NCBI RefSeq assembly: GCF_900996235.1
Contig: NZ_CAAJGM010000122.1
Location: forward strand, 1-64,000
Source of the DNA: Paraburkholderia sp. BCC1885
GTDB lineage: Bacteria; Pseudomonadota; Gammaproteobacteria; Burkholderiales; Burkholderiaceae
Length of the DNA stretch: 64,000 bases
Direction of reading: 5' to 3'
Positions 43,273-52,699 of the stretch are shown here, one piece after another. Every line of letters begins with the position of its first letter. Position 1 is the stretch's first letter. The notes below the pieces were generated by a model. It saw only the letters and a program-made list of their open reading frames with translations. It did not search any database and was not told the DNA's origin. The position numbers and the translations under genes are program-made.

Positions 43273-43914
43273 ATGTTCGGCATCACCCATTTCGGATTTT
43301 TCGTTGTCGCCGTTTTTTTGCTCAACGTCACGCCTGGGCCGGATACGGCTTACATCGTCGGGCGCAGTGTTGCGCAGGGCCGTGGTGCGGGGCTGATGTC
43401 GTCGCTGGGAATTTCCGCCGGTTGTTGTGTGCATTCGCTCGCCTGCGCGTTCGGTTTAACTGCACTGCTCGCCGCATCGGCCACGGCGTTTACCGTGATC
43501 AAATTCGTCGGCGCTTTGTATCTGATCTATCTCGGCGTGCGTCTGATTTTCGCGCAACCGGCCGCAGCGGGAGCGGCCGCAGACGCGCGTAACGCCGGCG
43601 CGCCGAAGTCGCTGCGCCAACTGTTTCTGCAGGGCTTCTGGACCAATGTGCTGAACCCGAAAGTGGTGCTGTTCTTCGTGTCGTTTTTCCCGCAGTTCGT
43701 CACCACAGGCCATGATCACAAGGCGCTGGCCTTCCTCGCGCTGGGCGTCGTATTCGTCCTGATGACCACGGTGTGGAACAGTTTCGTCGCGTGGATCGCG
43801 GGCAGCGTTACGCAACGGTTTTCCGGCAAGCCGGCCGTGAAGCGCTGGCTGGATCGTGGCGTCGGCAGCGCGTTCGTCGGGCTCGGCATCAAGCTCGCTA
43901 CGGCGTCGCGCTGA
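43273..43914 (+). CDS. LysE/RhtB-family amino acid exporter
   Basis: A 213-aa inner-membrane protein with about six hydrophobic segments. The family signature is FLLNVTPGPDTAYIVGRSVA near the start, followed by SLGISAGCCVHSLACAFGLT and FVGALYLIYLGVRLI. It exports amino acids or derivatives; which ones is unknown. The ATG at 43273 follows a GAGG site; a GTG at 43252 is the longer option. Confidence 0.9.
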   Translation: MFGITHFGFFVVAVFLLNVTPGPDTAYIVGRSVAQGRGAGLMSSLGISAGCCVHSLACAFGLTALLAASATAFTVIKFVGALYLIYLGVRLIFAQPAAAGAAADARNAGAPKSLRQLFLQGFWTNVLNPKVVLFFVSFFPQFVTTGHDHKALAFLALGVVFVLMTTVWNSFVAWIAGSVTQRFSGKPAVKRWLDRGVGSAFVGLGIKLATASR

Positions 43915-44022
43915 TTGAATTTTCCTTGTCTGCCCATATCTAACAATACGCTTTCAGTTGGATTCGCCGCCAGCAGGCGGTACTGGATATGAACCCGCAT
44001 GTCGGGGCAAGGAGCAGTGGAT

Positions 44023-44880
44023 ATGTTTAACTGGGTCAAAACCGCGATGTTGATGGCCGCGATCACGGCCCTGTTCATCGTGATCGGCGGCATGATCGGC
44101 GGCTCGCGCGGCGTGATGATCGCGTTTGTGATCGCGCTCGGGATGAATTTTTTCTCCTACTGGTTCTCGGACAAGATGGTGCTGCGCATGTACAACGCGC
44201 AGGAAGTGGACGAAACCAGCGCGCCGCAGTTCTACCGGATGGTGCGTGAGCTGGCGACCCGCGCCGGCCTGCCGATGCCGCGCGTCTACCTGATCAACGA
44301 AGACGCGCCGAACGCATTCGCCACCGGCCGTAATCCGGAGCATGCGGCCGTTGCCGCAACCACCGGCATTCTGCGCGTGCTGTCCGAGCGCGAGATGCGT
44401 GGCGTGATGGCGCACGAGCTGGCGCACGTGAAGCACCGCGACATTCTGATTTCCACCGTTTCGGCCACCATGGCGGGCGCCATCTCCGCGCTGGCGAACT
44501 TCGCGATGTTCTTCGGCGGACGGGACGAAAACGGCCGGCCAGCGAATCCCATTGCGAGCATCGCGGTGGCGCTGCTTGCGCCAATTGCCGGCGCGCTGAT
44601 CCAGATGGCGATTTCGCGTGCTCGCGAGTTCGAAGCGGATCGCGGCGGCGCCCAGATTTCCGGCGACCCGCAGGCGCTTGCGGCGGCGTTGGACAAGATC
44701 CATCGTTACGCGAGCGGCATTCCGTTCCCCACGGCCGAGGCGCATCCGTCGACGGCGCAAATGATGATCATGAATCCGCTCGCGGGCGGCGGCATGGCGA
44801 GCCTGTTTTCGACGCACCCGGCCACCGAAGAACGCATCGCCCGCCTGATGGAAATGGCGCGCACGGGGCGCTTCGAGTAA
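44023..44880 (+). CDS. htpX: HtpX membrane-bound zinc metalloprotease
   Basis: A 285-aa membrane protease in quality control of inner-membrane proteins. Two N-terminal membrane segments ([20 protein letters not shown]), then [20 protein letters not shown], the zinc motif [20 protein letters not shown] (HExxH), two more hydrophobic stretches and the third ligand Glu in [21 protein letters not shown] precedes the ATG. A strong terminator follows. Confidence 0.97.
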   Translation: MFNWVKTAMLMAAITALFIVIGGMIGGSRGVMIAFVIALGMNFFSYWFSDKMVLRMYNAQEVDETSAPQFYRMVRELATRAGLPMPRVYLINEDAPNAFATGRNPEHAAVAATTGILRVLSEREMRGVMAHELAHVKHRDILISTVSATMAGAISALANFAMFFGGRDENGRPANPIASIAVALLAPIAGALIQMAISRAREFEADRGGAQISGDPQALAAALDKIHRYASGIPFPTAEAHPSTAQMMIMNPLAGGGMASLFSTHPATEERIARLMEMARTGRFE

Positions 44881-44920
44881 GCGGGTCGGTGCATGCAGCG
44901 GGCCTTATAGTGAAAGGTCG

Positions 44921-44949
44921 GGGCGAGTTCTAACGGACTCGCCCTTTTT
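44921..44949 (+). terminator. Intrinsic terminator of htpX
   Basis: GGGCGAGT pairs with ACTCGCCC across an 8-base loop, followed by five T, 40 bases after the htpX stop. Confidence 0.9.
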
Positions 44950-45064
44950 GTTGGCGGGCGCGGCCAGCATTGACGCAGCGCCCGCCGCCGGCTCTCTCAC
45001 CCGCCCAAGCTACAATGTGCCTGTTTGTGCCGCGCGCACCGTGCAGCCCGCTTTTGCCTTCTTC

Positions 45065-46498
45065 ATGACTTCAAAGCCTTCCACGCGTTCCGCTTCGCTT
45101 TCGCCGCGTCCGCGCGAATCACGCCTGTCGACGCTGCATCTCGCACCCGAGTCGCTGGGCTTTGCGCTCGATTGCGCGGCGCAGGCCGTCGGTGCCGTGC
45201 GGCTTGGTTCGGCGCTGCCTGCGGCGCTCCAGGCGGTATTCGTGTCCGCCCCTGAAGGCAGCGCGGCGGCCGCGCGCGGCGCGGTGCAGGACCTCTCGTA
45301 CCGGACCATGCGCCGTCTGGCCACCGCCGACTGGCTGATCGCGAAGCTGGTCAAAAAGGCTCCGCCGCCGTATGTCGCCAATCTGCTCGCCTGCGCACTG
45401 ACCTTGCTGGCGGACGCCGAAGAAGACGCCGCCTACGCGCCCTTCACCGTGGTCGACCAGGCCGTCAACGCAATTGCCGCGCGCCGTGAATTCGCCTTCG
45501 CGAAGGGTCTTGTCAATGCCGTGCTGCGCAGCTTCCTGCGCGAGCGTGAGGCGCTGCTCAAAGAAGCCCAGGCGGACGAAGTCGCCCGCTGGAACTATCC
45601 GGCCTGGTGGATCGACGCGGTACGCAACGCATGGCCCGACAACTGGCAGGACGTGCTCGCCGCCGGCAATACGCAGGGTCCGCTGACGCTGCGTGTCAAC
45701 GCCCGTCGCTCGACGGTCGACGCCTATCTGCAAGTCCTGCACGATCACCAGATCGACGCCACCCGCGTCGGTGACGACGCTGTGCGCCTCGCCACGCCGA
45801 TGCCGGTCGACCGCATCCCCGGCTTCGAGGACGGCGTGGTCTCGGTGCAGGACGCCGGCGCGCAACTCGCCGCGCAGTGGCTCGGCGCGCGCGACGGCAT
45901 GCGCGTGCTGGACGCCTGCGCAGCGCCCGGCGGCAAGACCGGTCATCTGCTCGAACGGGCCAATCTCGAACTCGTCGCGCTGGAAAGCGACGCCACGCGC
46001 GCCCGCCGCATCGGCGAAAATCTGCAGCGGCTCGGTCTGACCGCCGAGGTGCGCATCGGCGACGCCGGCGCGCCGGCGAAATGGCACGATGACACGGACC
46101 GTCCGTTCGACCGGATCCTCGCCGACGTGCCGTGCTCGGCGTCGGGCATCGTCCGGCGTCATCCGGATATCCGCTGGTTGCGGCGTGCCTCCGACATCCC
46201 GGCGCTCGTCGCCGAACAGCGGCGGATTCTGGCGGCCCTTTGGCCGCTCGTGAAGCCAGGCGGCGAGTTGCTTTACGTTACGTGCTCGATCTTTCCCGAT
46301 GAGGGCGAATTGCAGGCGCAGTGGTTTGGAGACAAGTACCAGGATGCGGTACGATTGGACGCGCCGGGGCAACTGTTGCCCGCAGCGGCCCGCGCGCCTG
46401 CCGACGCCTCAGAGGGTTCCCATGCCGGAGCCGACACCGGCACCGGCTCGAACCCAGACCACGACGGATTTTTCTACGCGCGCTTTCAGAAACGGTGA
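45065..46498 (+). CDS. rsmB: 16S rRNA (cytosine-967-C5)-methyltransferase RsmB
   Basis: A 477-aa protein. The N-terminal NusB-like domain is seen in DLSYRTMRRLATADWLIAKL and VDQAVNAIAARREFAFAKGL. The SAM-binding core has VLDACAAPGGKTGHLLE, ADVPCSASGIVRRHPDIRW (motif IV, PC) and LLYVTCSIFPDEGE (motif VI, catalytic TC). A Ser/Pro start and a Gly/Asp insert near the end are lineage-specific. It overlaps the DUF4390 gene by four bases. Confidence 0.95.
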   Translation: MTSKPSTRSASLSPRPRESRLSTLHLAPESLGFALDCAAQAVGAVRLGSALPAALQAVFVSAPEGSAAAARGAVQDLSYRTMRRLATADWLIAKLVKKAPPPYVANLLACALTLLADAEEDAAYAPFTVVDQAVNAIAARREFAFAKGLVNAVLRSFLREREALLKEAQADEVARWNYPAWWIDAVRNAWPDNWQDVLAAGNTQGPLTLRVNARRSTVDAYLQVLHDHQIDATRVGDDAVRLATPMPVDRIPGFEDGVVSVQDAGAQLAAQWLGARDGMRVLDACAAPGGKTGHLLERANLELVALESDATRARRIGENLQRLGLTAEVRIGDAGAPAKWHDDTDRPFDRILADVPCSASGIVRRHPDIRWLRRASDIPALVAEQRRILAALWPLVKPGGELLYVTCSIFPDEGELQAQWFGDKYQDAVRLDAPGQLLPAAARAPADASEGSHAGADTGTGSNPDHDGFFYARFQKR

Positions 46499-47085
46499 CA
46501 ATCAAACGCTTCTTTCCGCTTCGGCTCGTGGCCGTGCTCTGGATTGTGCTGGCCTTTTGGCTAGGCGCGCCGGGCGCGGCGCATGCCGATTCGATCGCGG
46601 TACAGCGCGCGTCGCTGCAGTCGGACGGCGGCGGCTGGAGTCTCGATGCGCGGTTTGATTTCGAGCTGAACAGCAATCTCGAAGACGCCGTCAACAAAGG
46701 GATTCCGCTCTACTTCACCACCGATTTCGAGTTGAGCCGGCCGCGCTGGTATTGGTTCGACGAGCAACCGGTGAGCGTGTCGCAGAGCATCCGCCTATCG
46801 TTTCAGCCTCTGACGCGCGAATATCGCGTATCGACGGGCGGCTTGCAACTCGGCTTCAGCACCCTGAAAGAGGCGCTCGCGGTGATCCAGCACGTCACGT
46901 CGTGGCATGTGATCGACCGCAATCAGGTGCAGAACGGCGAAACCTATACCGCCTCCGTGCGCATGCAGCTCGACATCGCACTGATGCCCAAGCCATTCCA
47001 GATCGACGCGGTGAACAACCGCGACTGGAATCTCTCTTCCGACTGGAAGCGTTTCACTTTCACGGTGACCGAACGTGCTAAATAA
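46495..47085 (+). CDS. DUF4390 family exported protein
   Basis: A 196-aa protein starting at the GTG that overlaps the rsmB stop. It has a signal peptide (FFPLRLVAVLWIVLAFWLG, cleavage after AHA) and a beta-rich mature part (WSLDARFDFELNSNLEDAVN, RWYWFDEQPVSVSQSIRLSF) typical of DUF4390, which is always found before an NtrY-type kinase in this group. It may therefore deliver a periplasmic signal to NtrY. The end overlaps the kinase gene by 11 bases. Confidence 0.88.
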   Translation: MTIKRFFPLRLVAVLWIVLAFWLGAPGAAHADSIAVQRASLQSDGGGWSLDARFDFELNSNLEDAVNKGIPLYFTTDFELSRPRWYWFDEQPVSVSQSIRLSFQPLTREYRVSTGGLQLGFSTLKEALAVIQHVTSWHVIDRNQVQNGETYTASVRMQLDIALMPKPFQIDAVNNRDWNLSSDWKRFTFTVTERAK

Positions 47086-49492
47086 AGTACGCGGCACCAC
47101 CAGCGTCAGCAGCATCGTCGTGCGCGTGCTGGTGTCGACGGTGGCGGTCACGGCCGTCCTGCTGCTGGTGTTGCTCGCTGCGGCGAGCGCGAACACCGAG
47201 TTCTTCGACCGTTACTATCAATGGTTATACGCGGCCAATGTCGTAGTCGCGCTGATCTTCCTGATGGTCGTGACGGCGCTCGTCCTGATCATCATCTACC
47301 GGTTGCGCAAGGGTAAATTCGGCACGCGTCTGCTCGCGAAGCTGGCGTTTTTCATGGCGCTGGTGGGCGTGGTGCCGGGCGGCATCATCTATATCGTGTC
47401 GTACCAGTTCGTCTCGCGCAGCATCGAGTCGTGGTTCGACGTGAATGTCGAGACCGCGCTGACGTCGGGGCTGAACCTCGGGCGCGGCATGCTCGATGCA
47501 TCGCTGTCGGATCTGCAAACCAAAGGCCGCCTGATGGCCGAGCAACTGGCAAGCGCCGACGCCGCCGGAACGACGCTGACGCTGCTGCGTCTGCGCGACC
47601 AGTTCGGCGTGCAGGATGCGACCATCATCGAGCCGGTGCGCAGCATGTCGGGCGCAGCGCCGGACATGCACGTGGTGGCGGAGGCCTCGGGCAACTACGT
47701 GACGCTCGTCCCCAACGACTTGCCGACGCCGTTGATGATCGACCAGGCGCGCGGCCGCGGCTTTGCCGCCATCGAAGGCGAGGTGGACGGCGATCCGAAC
47801 GCCAACGGCGGCAAGGGCGTGTTGCGGCTGCGCATCGTGCAGCGCATTCCGGATTCGAACGCGTCCTTGCTGCAACCTGCGGAGCGCTTCCTGCAATTGA
47901 CGCAACCGGTCTCGCCCACGCTCGCCCGCAATGCCGACGCGGTGCAGCGCGCGTATCGCGAGTACCAGGAAAAGGCGCTCGGCCGTACCGGCCTGCGCAA
48001 GATGTACATCGGCACGCTGACGCTGGCTCTGTTCCTCGCCACCTTCATTGCAATGATGCTGGCGCTCGCGCTCGGCAACCAGTTGGCGCGGCCGCTGTTC
48101 CTGCTCGCGCAGGGCACGAAGGAAGTGACCGAGGGCGACTACACGCCAAAACGCGAAATCAAGTCGCGTGACGAACTGGGCTTCCTGACGCAATCGTTCA
48201 ATGCGATGACGCGGCAGCTTTCCGAGGCGCGCGCGGCGGTGGAGAACAACCGCATTGCGCTGGAACATTCGAAGGCCTATCTGGAAAGCATTCTCGCCAA
48301 CCTGACCGCCGGCGTGTTCGTGTTCGACCGGCAGTTCCGGCTCACCACGGCCAATCGCGGCGCGGAGCGGATTTTCCGCCAGCCGTTCCAGTCGGCGCTG
48401 GGTGCCGCGCTCGACCGCATCACCGTGCTGAGCGATTTCGGCGCGATGGTGCGCAAGGCCTTCGCCGACCGCGAGGCCGCGAGCGGCGACGGTCACGACG
48501 ACCGCGGTCACTGGCAGCAGCAGTTCTCCGTGCAGGTGCCCGGCGAAACCGAACCGCTGACGCTGCTGGTGCGCGGCGCGCGCCTCGTCTCGGCCACGGA
48601 TCGCGACGCCGAAGACATGCAGACCTCCGGCTACGTGGTGGTGTTCGACGATATCTCCGACGTGATCTCGGCGCAGCGCTCGATCGCCTGGGGTGAAGTG
48701 GCGCGGCGTCTCGCGCATGAGATCAAGAATCCGCTCACGCCAATCCAGCTATCGGCCGAGCGTCTGCAGATGAAACTGGCCGACAAGCTCACACCGTCCG
48801 ACGCCGACGTGCTCAAGCGCGGCGCCACCACCATCGTCAATCAGGTGGCGGCGATGAAGCAGATGGTGGACAGCTTCCGCGACTACGCGCGCACGCCGCC
48901 GGCGGTGCTCGCCAATCTGCAGTTAAACGAACTGGTGAGCGAAGTGCTCACGCTATACGGCATCGAAGAGGGCAAGAGTGCGATTCGCGTGGAGCTCGCC
49001 ACGCTGCCGGTGATCCGCGGCGACGCGACGCAATTGCGCCAGGTGATCCACAACCTGCTGCAGAATGCACAGGATGCCGTGGCCGAAGTGGCCCAGCCGC
49101 GTGTGCTGCTGGAGACGAGGACAGTAGAATATGGCGATCCCGACGCGGAAGGCAAAGTGCGCGTCGCGGTGCGTCTGACCGTATCGGATAACGGACCGGG
49201 CTTCCCCGCACGCATTCTGACGCGTGCATTCGAACCTTACGTGACGACCAAGGCCAAAGGGACAGGGCTCGGTCTGGCGATGGTCAAGAAGATCGTCGAC
49301 GAACATGGCGCGCGTATCGACATTCGCAACCGTCTCAAAGCGGGCGATGTGATCGAGGGCGCGCAGATTTCGATCCTCTTTCTTCAATTGGCAGACGACG
49401 ATGCAGCGGCACCTGGAGCAGGGCCGCGAGCGGCGCATGGCAGCGCGTCGCAGGGAACGACAAAAGCAACAGTGCAGACAAGGGCAGCGTAA
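47075..49492 (+). CDS. ntrY: NtrY-like sensor histidine kinase
   Basis: An 805-aa membrane kinase with a GTG start inside the DUF4390 gene. Two or three membrane segments occur in the first 130 residues (VLLLVLLAAASANTEFF, NVVVALIFLMVVTALVLII), then a long periplasmic-type loop and another segment (LALFLATFIAMMLALALGN). A HAMP region follows (GDYTPKREIKSRDELGFLTQ), then PAS (LANLTAGVFVFDRQFRLT), the phosphoacceptor block ARRLAHEIKNPLTPIQLSAE, and the ATPase boxes NLLQNAQDAV, NGPGFP and GTGLGLAMVKKI. It senses an unknown envelope or nitrogen/redox signal and should act on the regulator downstream. Confidence 0.93.
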   Translation: MLNKVRGTTSVSSIVVRVLVSTVAVTAVLLLVLLAAASANTEFFDRYYQWLYAANVVVALIFLMVVTALVLIIIYRLRKGKFGTRLLAKLAFFMALVGVVPGGIIYIVSYQFVSRSIESWFDVNVETALTSGLNLGRGMLDASLSDLQTKGRLMAEQLASADAAGTTLTLLRLRDQFGVQDATIIEPVRSMSGAAPDMHVVAEASGNYVTLVPNDLPTPLMIDQARGRGFAAIEGEVDGDPNANGGKGVLRLRIVQRIPDSNASLLQPAERFLQLTQPVSPTLARNADAVQRAYREYQEKALGRTGLRKMYIGTLTLALFLATFIAMMLALALGNQLARPLFLLAQGTKEVTEGDYTPKREIKSRDELGFLTQSFNAMTRQLSEARAAVENNRIALEHSKAYLESILANLTAGVFVFDRQFRLTTANRGAERIFRQPFQSALGAALDRITVLSDFGAMVRKAFADREAASGDGHDDRGHWQQQFSVQVPGETEPLTLLVRGARLVSATDRDAEDMQTSGYVVVFDDISDVISAQRSIAWGEVARRLAHEIKNPLTPIQLSAERLQMKLADKLTPSDADVLKRGATTIVNQVAAMKQMVDSFRDYARTPPAVLANLQLNELVSEVLTLYGIEEGKSAIRVELATLPVIRGDATQLRQVIHNLLQNAQDAVAEVAQPRVLLETRTVEYGDPDAEGKVRVAVRLTVSDNGPGFPARILTRAFEPYVTTKAKGTGLGLAMVKKIVDEHGARIDIRNRLKAGDVIEGAQISILFLQLADDDAAAPGAGPRAAHGSASQGTTKATVQTRAA

Positions 49493-50185
49493 ATGGCAAC
49501 CATCCTGGTGGTAGATGATGAAATGGGCATCCGGGAATTGCTCTCGGAGATCCTGAGCGACGAAGGGCATGTCGTGGAGGCCGCGGAGAACGCGCAGGAA
49601 GCGCGCGAGTTCCGGCAGCGCCAGGCGCCTGACCTGGTGCTGCTCGACATCTGGATGCCGGACACCGATGGCGTCACGCTGCTCAAGGAGTGGGCCGCGC
49701 AGGGTCAACTGACGATGCCGGTGATCATGATGTCCGGCCACGCCACCATCGATACGGCAGTCGAAGCGACCAAGATCGGCGCACTCAATTTCCTCGAGAA
49801 ACCGATCGCGTTGCAGAAGCTGCTGAAGGCGGTCGAACAAGGGCTCGCGCGCGGTAATCCGGCCGCGCCGGCAGCGCCGGGCGCCGCGCCGAAACCGGCG
49901 GCGCCGGTGAGCTCGTCGGTGGTGGCATCGGCCGCTTCGTTGCCGATGCTGAATAACGAAGGCATCGGCAGTGGCGCGCTGGCCGCGCAGACGGCGTCGA
50001 TTTCGTTCGACATTCCGTTGCGCGACGCGCGCGACGCCTTCGAGCGCGCGTACTTCGAGTATCACCTCGCGCGCGAGAACGGCAGCATGACGCGCGTGGC
50101 CGAAAAGACGGGACTCGAACGCACGCATCTGTATCGCAAGCTGAAGCAGCTCGGCGTCGATCTCGGCAAGAACAAAGGGGAGTAA
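49493..50185 (+). CDS. NtrX-like response regulator without AAA+ domain
   Basis: A 230-aa regulator. Residues 1-115 are a receiver domain: VVDDEMGIRELLSEIL, phospho-Asp in VLLDIWMPDTDG, MMSGHA and the Lys in FLEKPIALQ. An Ala/Pro-rich linker follows, then a Fis-type helix-turn-helix (NGSMTRVAEKTGLERTHLYR). NtrX of alphaproteobacteria carries a sigma-54 AAA+ domain between these parts; it is absent here without a frameshift. So this protein cannot remodel sigma-54 polymerase and must act as a plain DNA-binding regulator. It follows ntrY with only a two-base gap. Confidence 0.9.
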   Translation: MATILVVDDEMGIRELLSEILSDEGHVVEAAENAQEAREFRQRQAPDLVLLDIWMPDTDGVTLLKEWAAQGQLTMPVIMMSGHATIDTAVEATKIGALNFLEKPIALQKLLKAVEQGLARGNPAAPAAPGAAPKPAAPVSSSVVASAASLPMLNNEGIGSGALAAQTASISFDIPLRDARDAFERAYFEYHLARENGSMTRVAEKTGLERTHLYRKLKQLGVDLGKNKGE

Positions 50186-50262
50186 CGCGGCAGTGAAATG
50201 AGGCGCACGGCCTGCCCATCAGGCTCGCGCTTCTGGCCCGCAAAAAATTTTGGGAAGAGGGC

Positions 50263-50291
50263 TTGAGCAGTCTAAAACCCTTTGTTATACT
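50263..50291 (+). promoter_or_regulatory. Promoter of tRNA-Phe
   Basis: TTGAGC (50263-50268) and TATACT (50286-50291) with a 17-base spacer, 14 bases before the mature 5' end, a strong sigma-70 arrangement. Confidence 0.75.
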
Positions 50292-50305
50292 CTCGCTTCT
50301 TCGTT

Positions 50306-50381
50306 GGCCCGGTAGCTCAGTTGGTAGAGCAGCGGATTGAAAATCCGCGTGTCGATGGTTCGATTCCGTCCCAGGCCACCA
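50306..50381 (+). tRNA. tRNA-Phe (anticodon GAA)
   Basis: 76 bases with encoded CCA. Acceptor GGCCCGG/CCAGGCC with one mismatched pair (C5-A68), D arm TAGCTCAGTTGGTAGAGC, anticodon stem GCGGA/TCCGC around the loop TTGAAAA (GAA at 34-36), T arm GTTCGATTC. Own promoter and terminator. Confidence 0.97.
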
Positions 50382-50388
50382 GGATTCA

Positions 50389-50427
50389 GCCCCAGGAACT
50401 CGCAAGATTCCTGGGGCTTTTCCTTTT
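50389..50427 (+). terminator. Intrinsic terminator of tRNA-Phe
   Basis: GCCCCAGGAA and TTCCTGGGGC form a perfect 10-bp stem with a 9-base loop, followed by TTTTCCTTTT. Confidence 0.92.
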
Positions 50428-50787
50428 CTGACGAGTGTCGGACAACGCGATTGGGTCGGCGCTGGCAGTCTCGTGCACGCGGGCCGCGTCGCGGCGGCAA
50501 TCGGCGTCACATGATAAAATCGCGCCAGTTCAAGGACTTGCCGCGTTCGCCTGACAAGTCCTTTGTCGTTTTTCAGGGTGAGCGCCGGGTGTTGTTCCGG
50601 CGTCGTTGCATCGCACACGAACCCCTGCGCCCGACGATCAGCGGTATAACCGCCAGCGACTCTGCACGCAGATGGCGCGGCCTATACTGCTTGAGCCGGC
50701 TGTCACGCCGGTACGCGTCGCGCCGCGTTACTGCATGGCGCACAGCGCGCCGCGCGACGTGGCATTCATCATTCACGGAGTTTCACG
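50428..50787. other. Gene-free stretch upstream of queC with a terminator-like hairpin
   Basis: No coding frame is supported. AAGGACTTG (50532-50540) and CAAGTCCTT (50555-50563) form a perfect 9-bp stem with a T-rich end at 50568-50573. The hairpin may end transcription from the tRNA side or act as a leader attenuator for queC. No preQ1 riboswitch pattern could be made out by eye. Confidence 0.5.
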
Positions 50788-51522
50788 GTGATCCGCAAAG
50801 ACGCTAAGAGTAGCGCTCTGGTGCTGTTTTCCGGCGGTCAGGACTCGGCCACGTGCCTCGCCTGGGCGCTCGAACGATACGAAACGGTCGAGACACTCGG
50901 CTTCGACTACGGGCAGCGGCACCGGGTCGAACTGGAGTGCCGTGAGGGCTTTCGCGACGCTGTCGTTCAGGCCGTGCCGGCATGGGCCGGGCGCCTTGGC
51001 GACGACCACATGATCGACCTGTCGGTGCTCGGCTCGATCAGCGATACCGCCATGACGCGTGAGATCCAGATCGAAGCCGCGGCCAACGGCTTGCCGAACA
51101 CCTTCGTGCCGGGCCGCAACCTGATGTTCATGACCATCGCCGCGGCGATTGCTTATCGGCGCGGTTTGCAGGTGCTGGTGGGCGGCATGTGCGAGACGGA
51201 CTTTTCGGGCTACCCCGACTGCCGCGACGACACCATGAAGGCGCTGCAGGTGGCGCTCAATCTCGGCATGGACCAGCGCTTTCTGCTGGAAACGCCGCTG
51301 ATGTGGCTCGACAAGGCCGATACGTGGCGCCTCGCGCACGAGCTGGGCGGCGAAGCGCTGGTCGAGCTGATTCGCGTCGAAACGCATACCTGCTATCTCG
51401 GCGAGCGCGCCGAGTTGCACGCGTGGGGTTTCGGCTGCGGCGAATGTCCGGCGTGCCGCTTGCGCAAGCGCGGCTACGAGGCGTATCTGGCGGGCGAGCA
51501 GGTTACGGAAGCACCGGTTTGA
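50788..51522 (+). CDS. queC: 7-cyano-7-deazaguanine synthase QueC
   Basis: A 244-aa ATP-dependent enzyme making preQ0, the queuosine precursor. PP-loop motif [18 protein letters not shown]; then [20 protein letters not shown]; the zinc site has four Cys at the end (THTCYLGE and [18 protein letters not shown]). GTG 50788 is the start (GGAG six bases upstream). queE and queD follow, making the whole GTP-to-preQ0 branch except folE. Confidence 0.96.
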   Translation: MIRKDAKSSALVLFSGGQDSATCLAWALERYETVETLGFDYGQRHRVELECREGFRDAVVQAVPAWAGRLGDDHMIDLSVLGSISDTAMTREIQIEAAANGLPNTFVPGRNLMFMTIAAAIAYRRGLQVLVGGMCETDFSGYPDCRDDTMKALQVALNLGMDQRFLLETPLMWLDKADTWRLAHELGGEALVELIRVETHTCYLGERAELHAWGFGCGECPACRLRKRGYEAYLAGEQVTEAPV

Positions 51523-51613
51523 TCAACGTTGCGTTTGCCCCGGTGCTCAATGAGTCGCGCGGCAACGGCAACCCTCTTAATCAGGCGCCTCGCGGCGCCA
51601 GGCAGAAAGCAGC

Positions 51614-52246
51614 ATGACTTACGCGGTCAAGGAAATCTTCTACACATTGCAGGGCGAAGGCGCGAATGCCGGTCGCCCGGCGGTGTTTTGCCGGTTCGCC
51701 GGCTGCAATCTGTGGTCGGGCCGCGAGGAAGACCGCGCCGAGGCGGTGTGCCGCTTCTGCGATACGGATTTTGTCGGCACGGACGGCGAGAACGGCGGCA
51801 AGTACCGCACGGCCGCAGAACTGGTGGCGATAATCGCTTCGCAGTGGCCGGCAGGCGAAGGCGAGCGGTTTGTCGTCTGCACCGGCGGCGAGCCGATGTT
51901 GCAGATGGATCAGCCTTTCGTCGACGCGTTGCATGCGGCCGGTTTTGAGATCGCCATCGAGACCAACGGCTCGCTGCCGGTGCTCGAGACCATCGACTGG
52001 ATCTGCGTGAGCCCGAAAGCCGACGCGCCGCTGGTGGTCACCAAAGGCAACGAACTGAAAGTCGTGATCCCGCAGGAAAACCAGCGCTTGTCCGAATACG
52101 CGGCGCTCGACTTCGAATATTTCCTCGTCCAGCCTATGGACGGCCCGTCACGCGACATCAACACCAAACTCGCGATCGACTGGTGCAAACGCCATCCGCA
52201 ATGGCGCCTGTCGATGCAGACCCACAAGTATCTGAACATTCCCTGA
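51614..52246 (+). CDS. queE: 7-carboxy-7-deazaguanine synthase QueE
   Basis: A 210-aa radical-SAM enzyme. The cluster-binding motif is the CX14CX2C form (FAGCNLWSGR ... AVCRFCDTDF), the variant seen in this family in place of CX3CX2C. Further blocks: EIFYTLQGEGANAGRPAVFC, VCTGGEPMLQMDQPFVDAL and ETNGSLPV. It converts 6-carboxytetrahydropterin, made by QueD, to CDG for QueC. Confidence 0.95.
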   Translation: MTYAVKEIFYTLQGEGANAGRPAVFCRFAGCNLWSGREEDRAEAVCRFCDTDFVGTDGENGGKYRTAAELVAIIASQWPAGEGERFVVCTGGEPMLQMDQPFVDALHAAGFEIAIETNGSLPVLETIDWICVSPKADAPLVVTKGNELKVVIPQENQRLSEYAALDFEYFLVQPMDGPSRDINTKLAIDWCKRHPQWRLSMQTHKYLNIP

Positions 52247-52252
52247 TTCGCC

Positions 52253-52699
52253 GTGCTGACGATTACCCGAAAACTCGAATTCGACGCGGGCCACCGCATC
52301 CCCGATCACCGTAGCCAGTGCCGCAATCTGCACGGGCATCGCTATGTGCTCGAAATCACGCTGCAAGGCGACCTGGTCGAAACGGAAGGCGCCCCGGATC
52401 GCGGCATGGTGATGGACTTCGCGGACGTGAAGTCGCTCGCCGTCGACCATCTGATCGACAAGTGGGATCACGCGTTTCTCGTCTTCGAAGGCGACACGCA
52501 GGTGCGCGGCTTTCTGGATTCGATGCCCGGCCACAAGACGGTCGTGCTCGATCGCATCCCTACCGTGGAAAATCTCGCGGCGGTCGCCTTCGACCTGCTC
52601 GCGAATGTCTACGACGCCCACTACGGCGTGAATCTGCGGCTTCACAAGGTGCGTCTTTACGAGACGCCGAATTGCTGGGCCGACGTGGTCCGCGACTGA
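52253..52699 (+). CDS. queD: 6-carboxy-5,6,7,8-tetrahydropterin synthase QueD
   Basis: A 148-aa member of the PTPS/QueD family; GTG start, six bases after queE. The zinc His are in EFDAGHRIPDH and CRNLHGHRY; the catalytic Cys is in SQCRNLHGH, and further catalytic residues in VDHLIDKWDHAFLV and PTVENLAAVAF. The closing VRLYETPNCWADV is typical. It makes the substrate for QueE. Confidence 0.95.
   Translation: MLTITRKLEFDAGHRIPDHRSQCRNLHGHRYVLEITLQGDLVETEGAPDRGMVMDFADVKSLAVDHLIDKWDHAFLVFEGDTQVRGFLDSMPGHKTVVLDRIPTVENLAAVAFDLLANVYDAHYGVNLRLHKVRLYETPNCWADVVRD

Noticed and set aside
50428..50787. Search for a preQ1 riboswitch before queC
   Set aside because: No H-type pseudoknot pattern or matching consensus could be seen; only a simple hairpin is supported.
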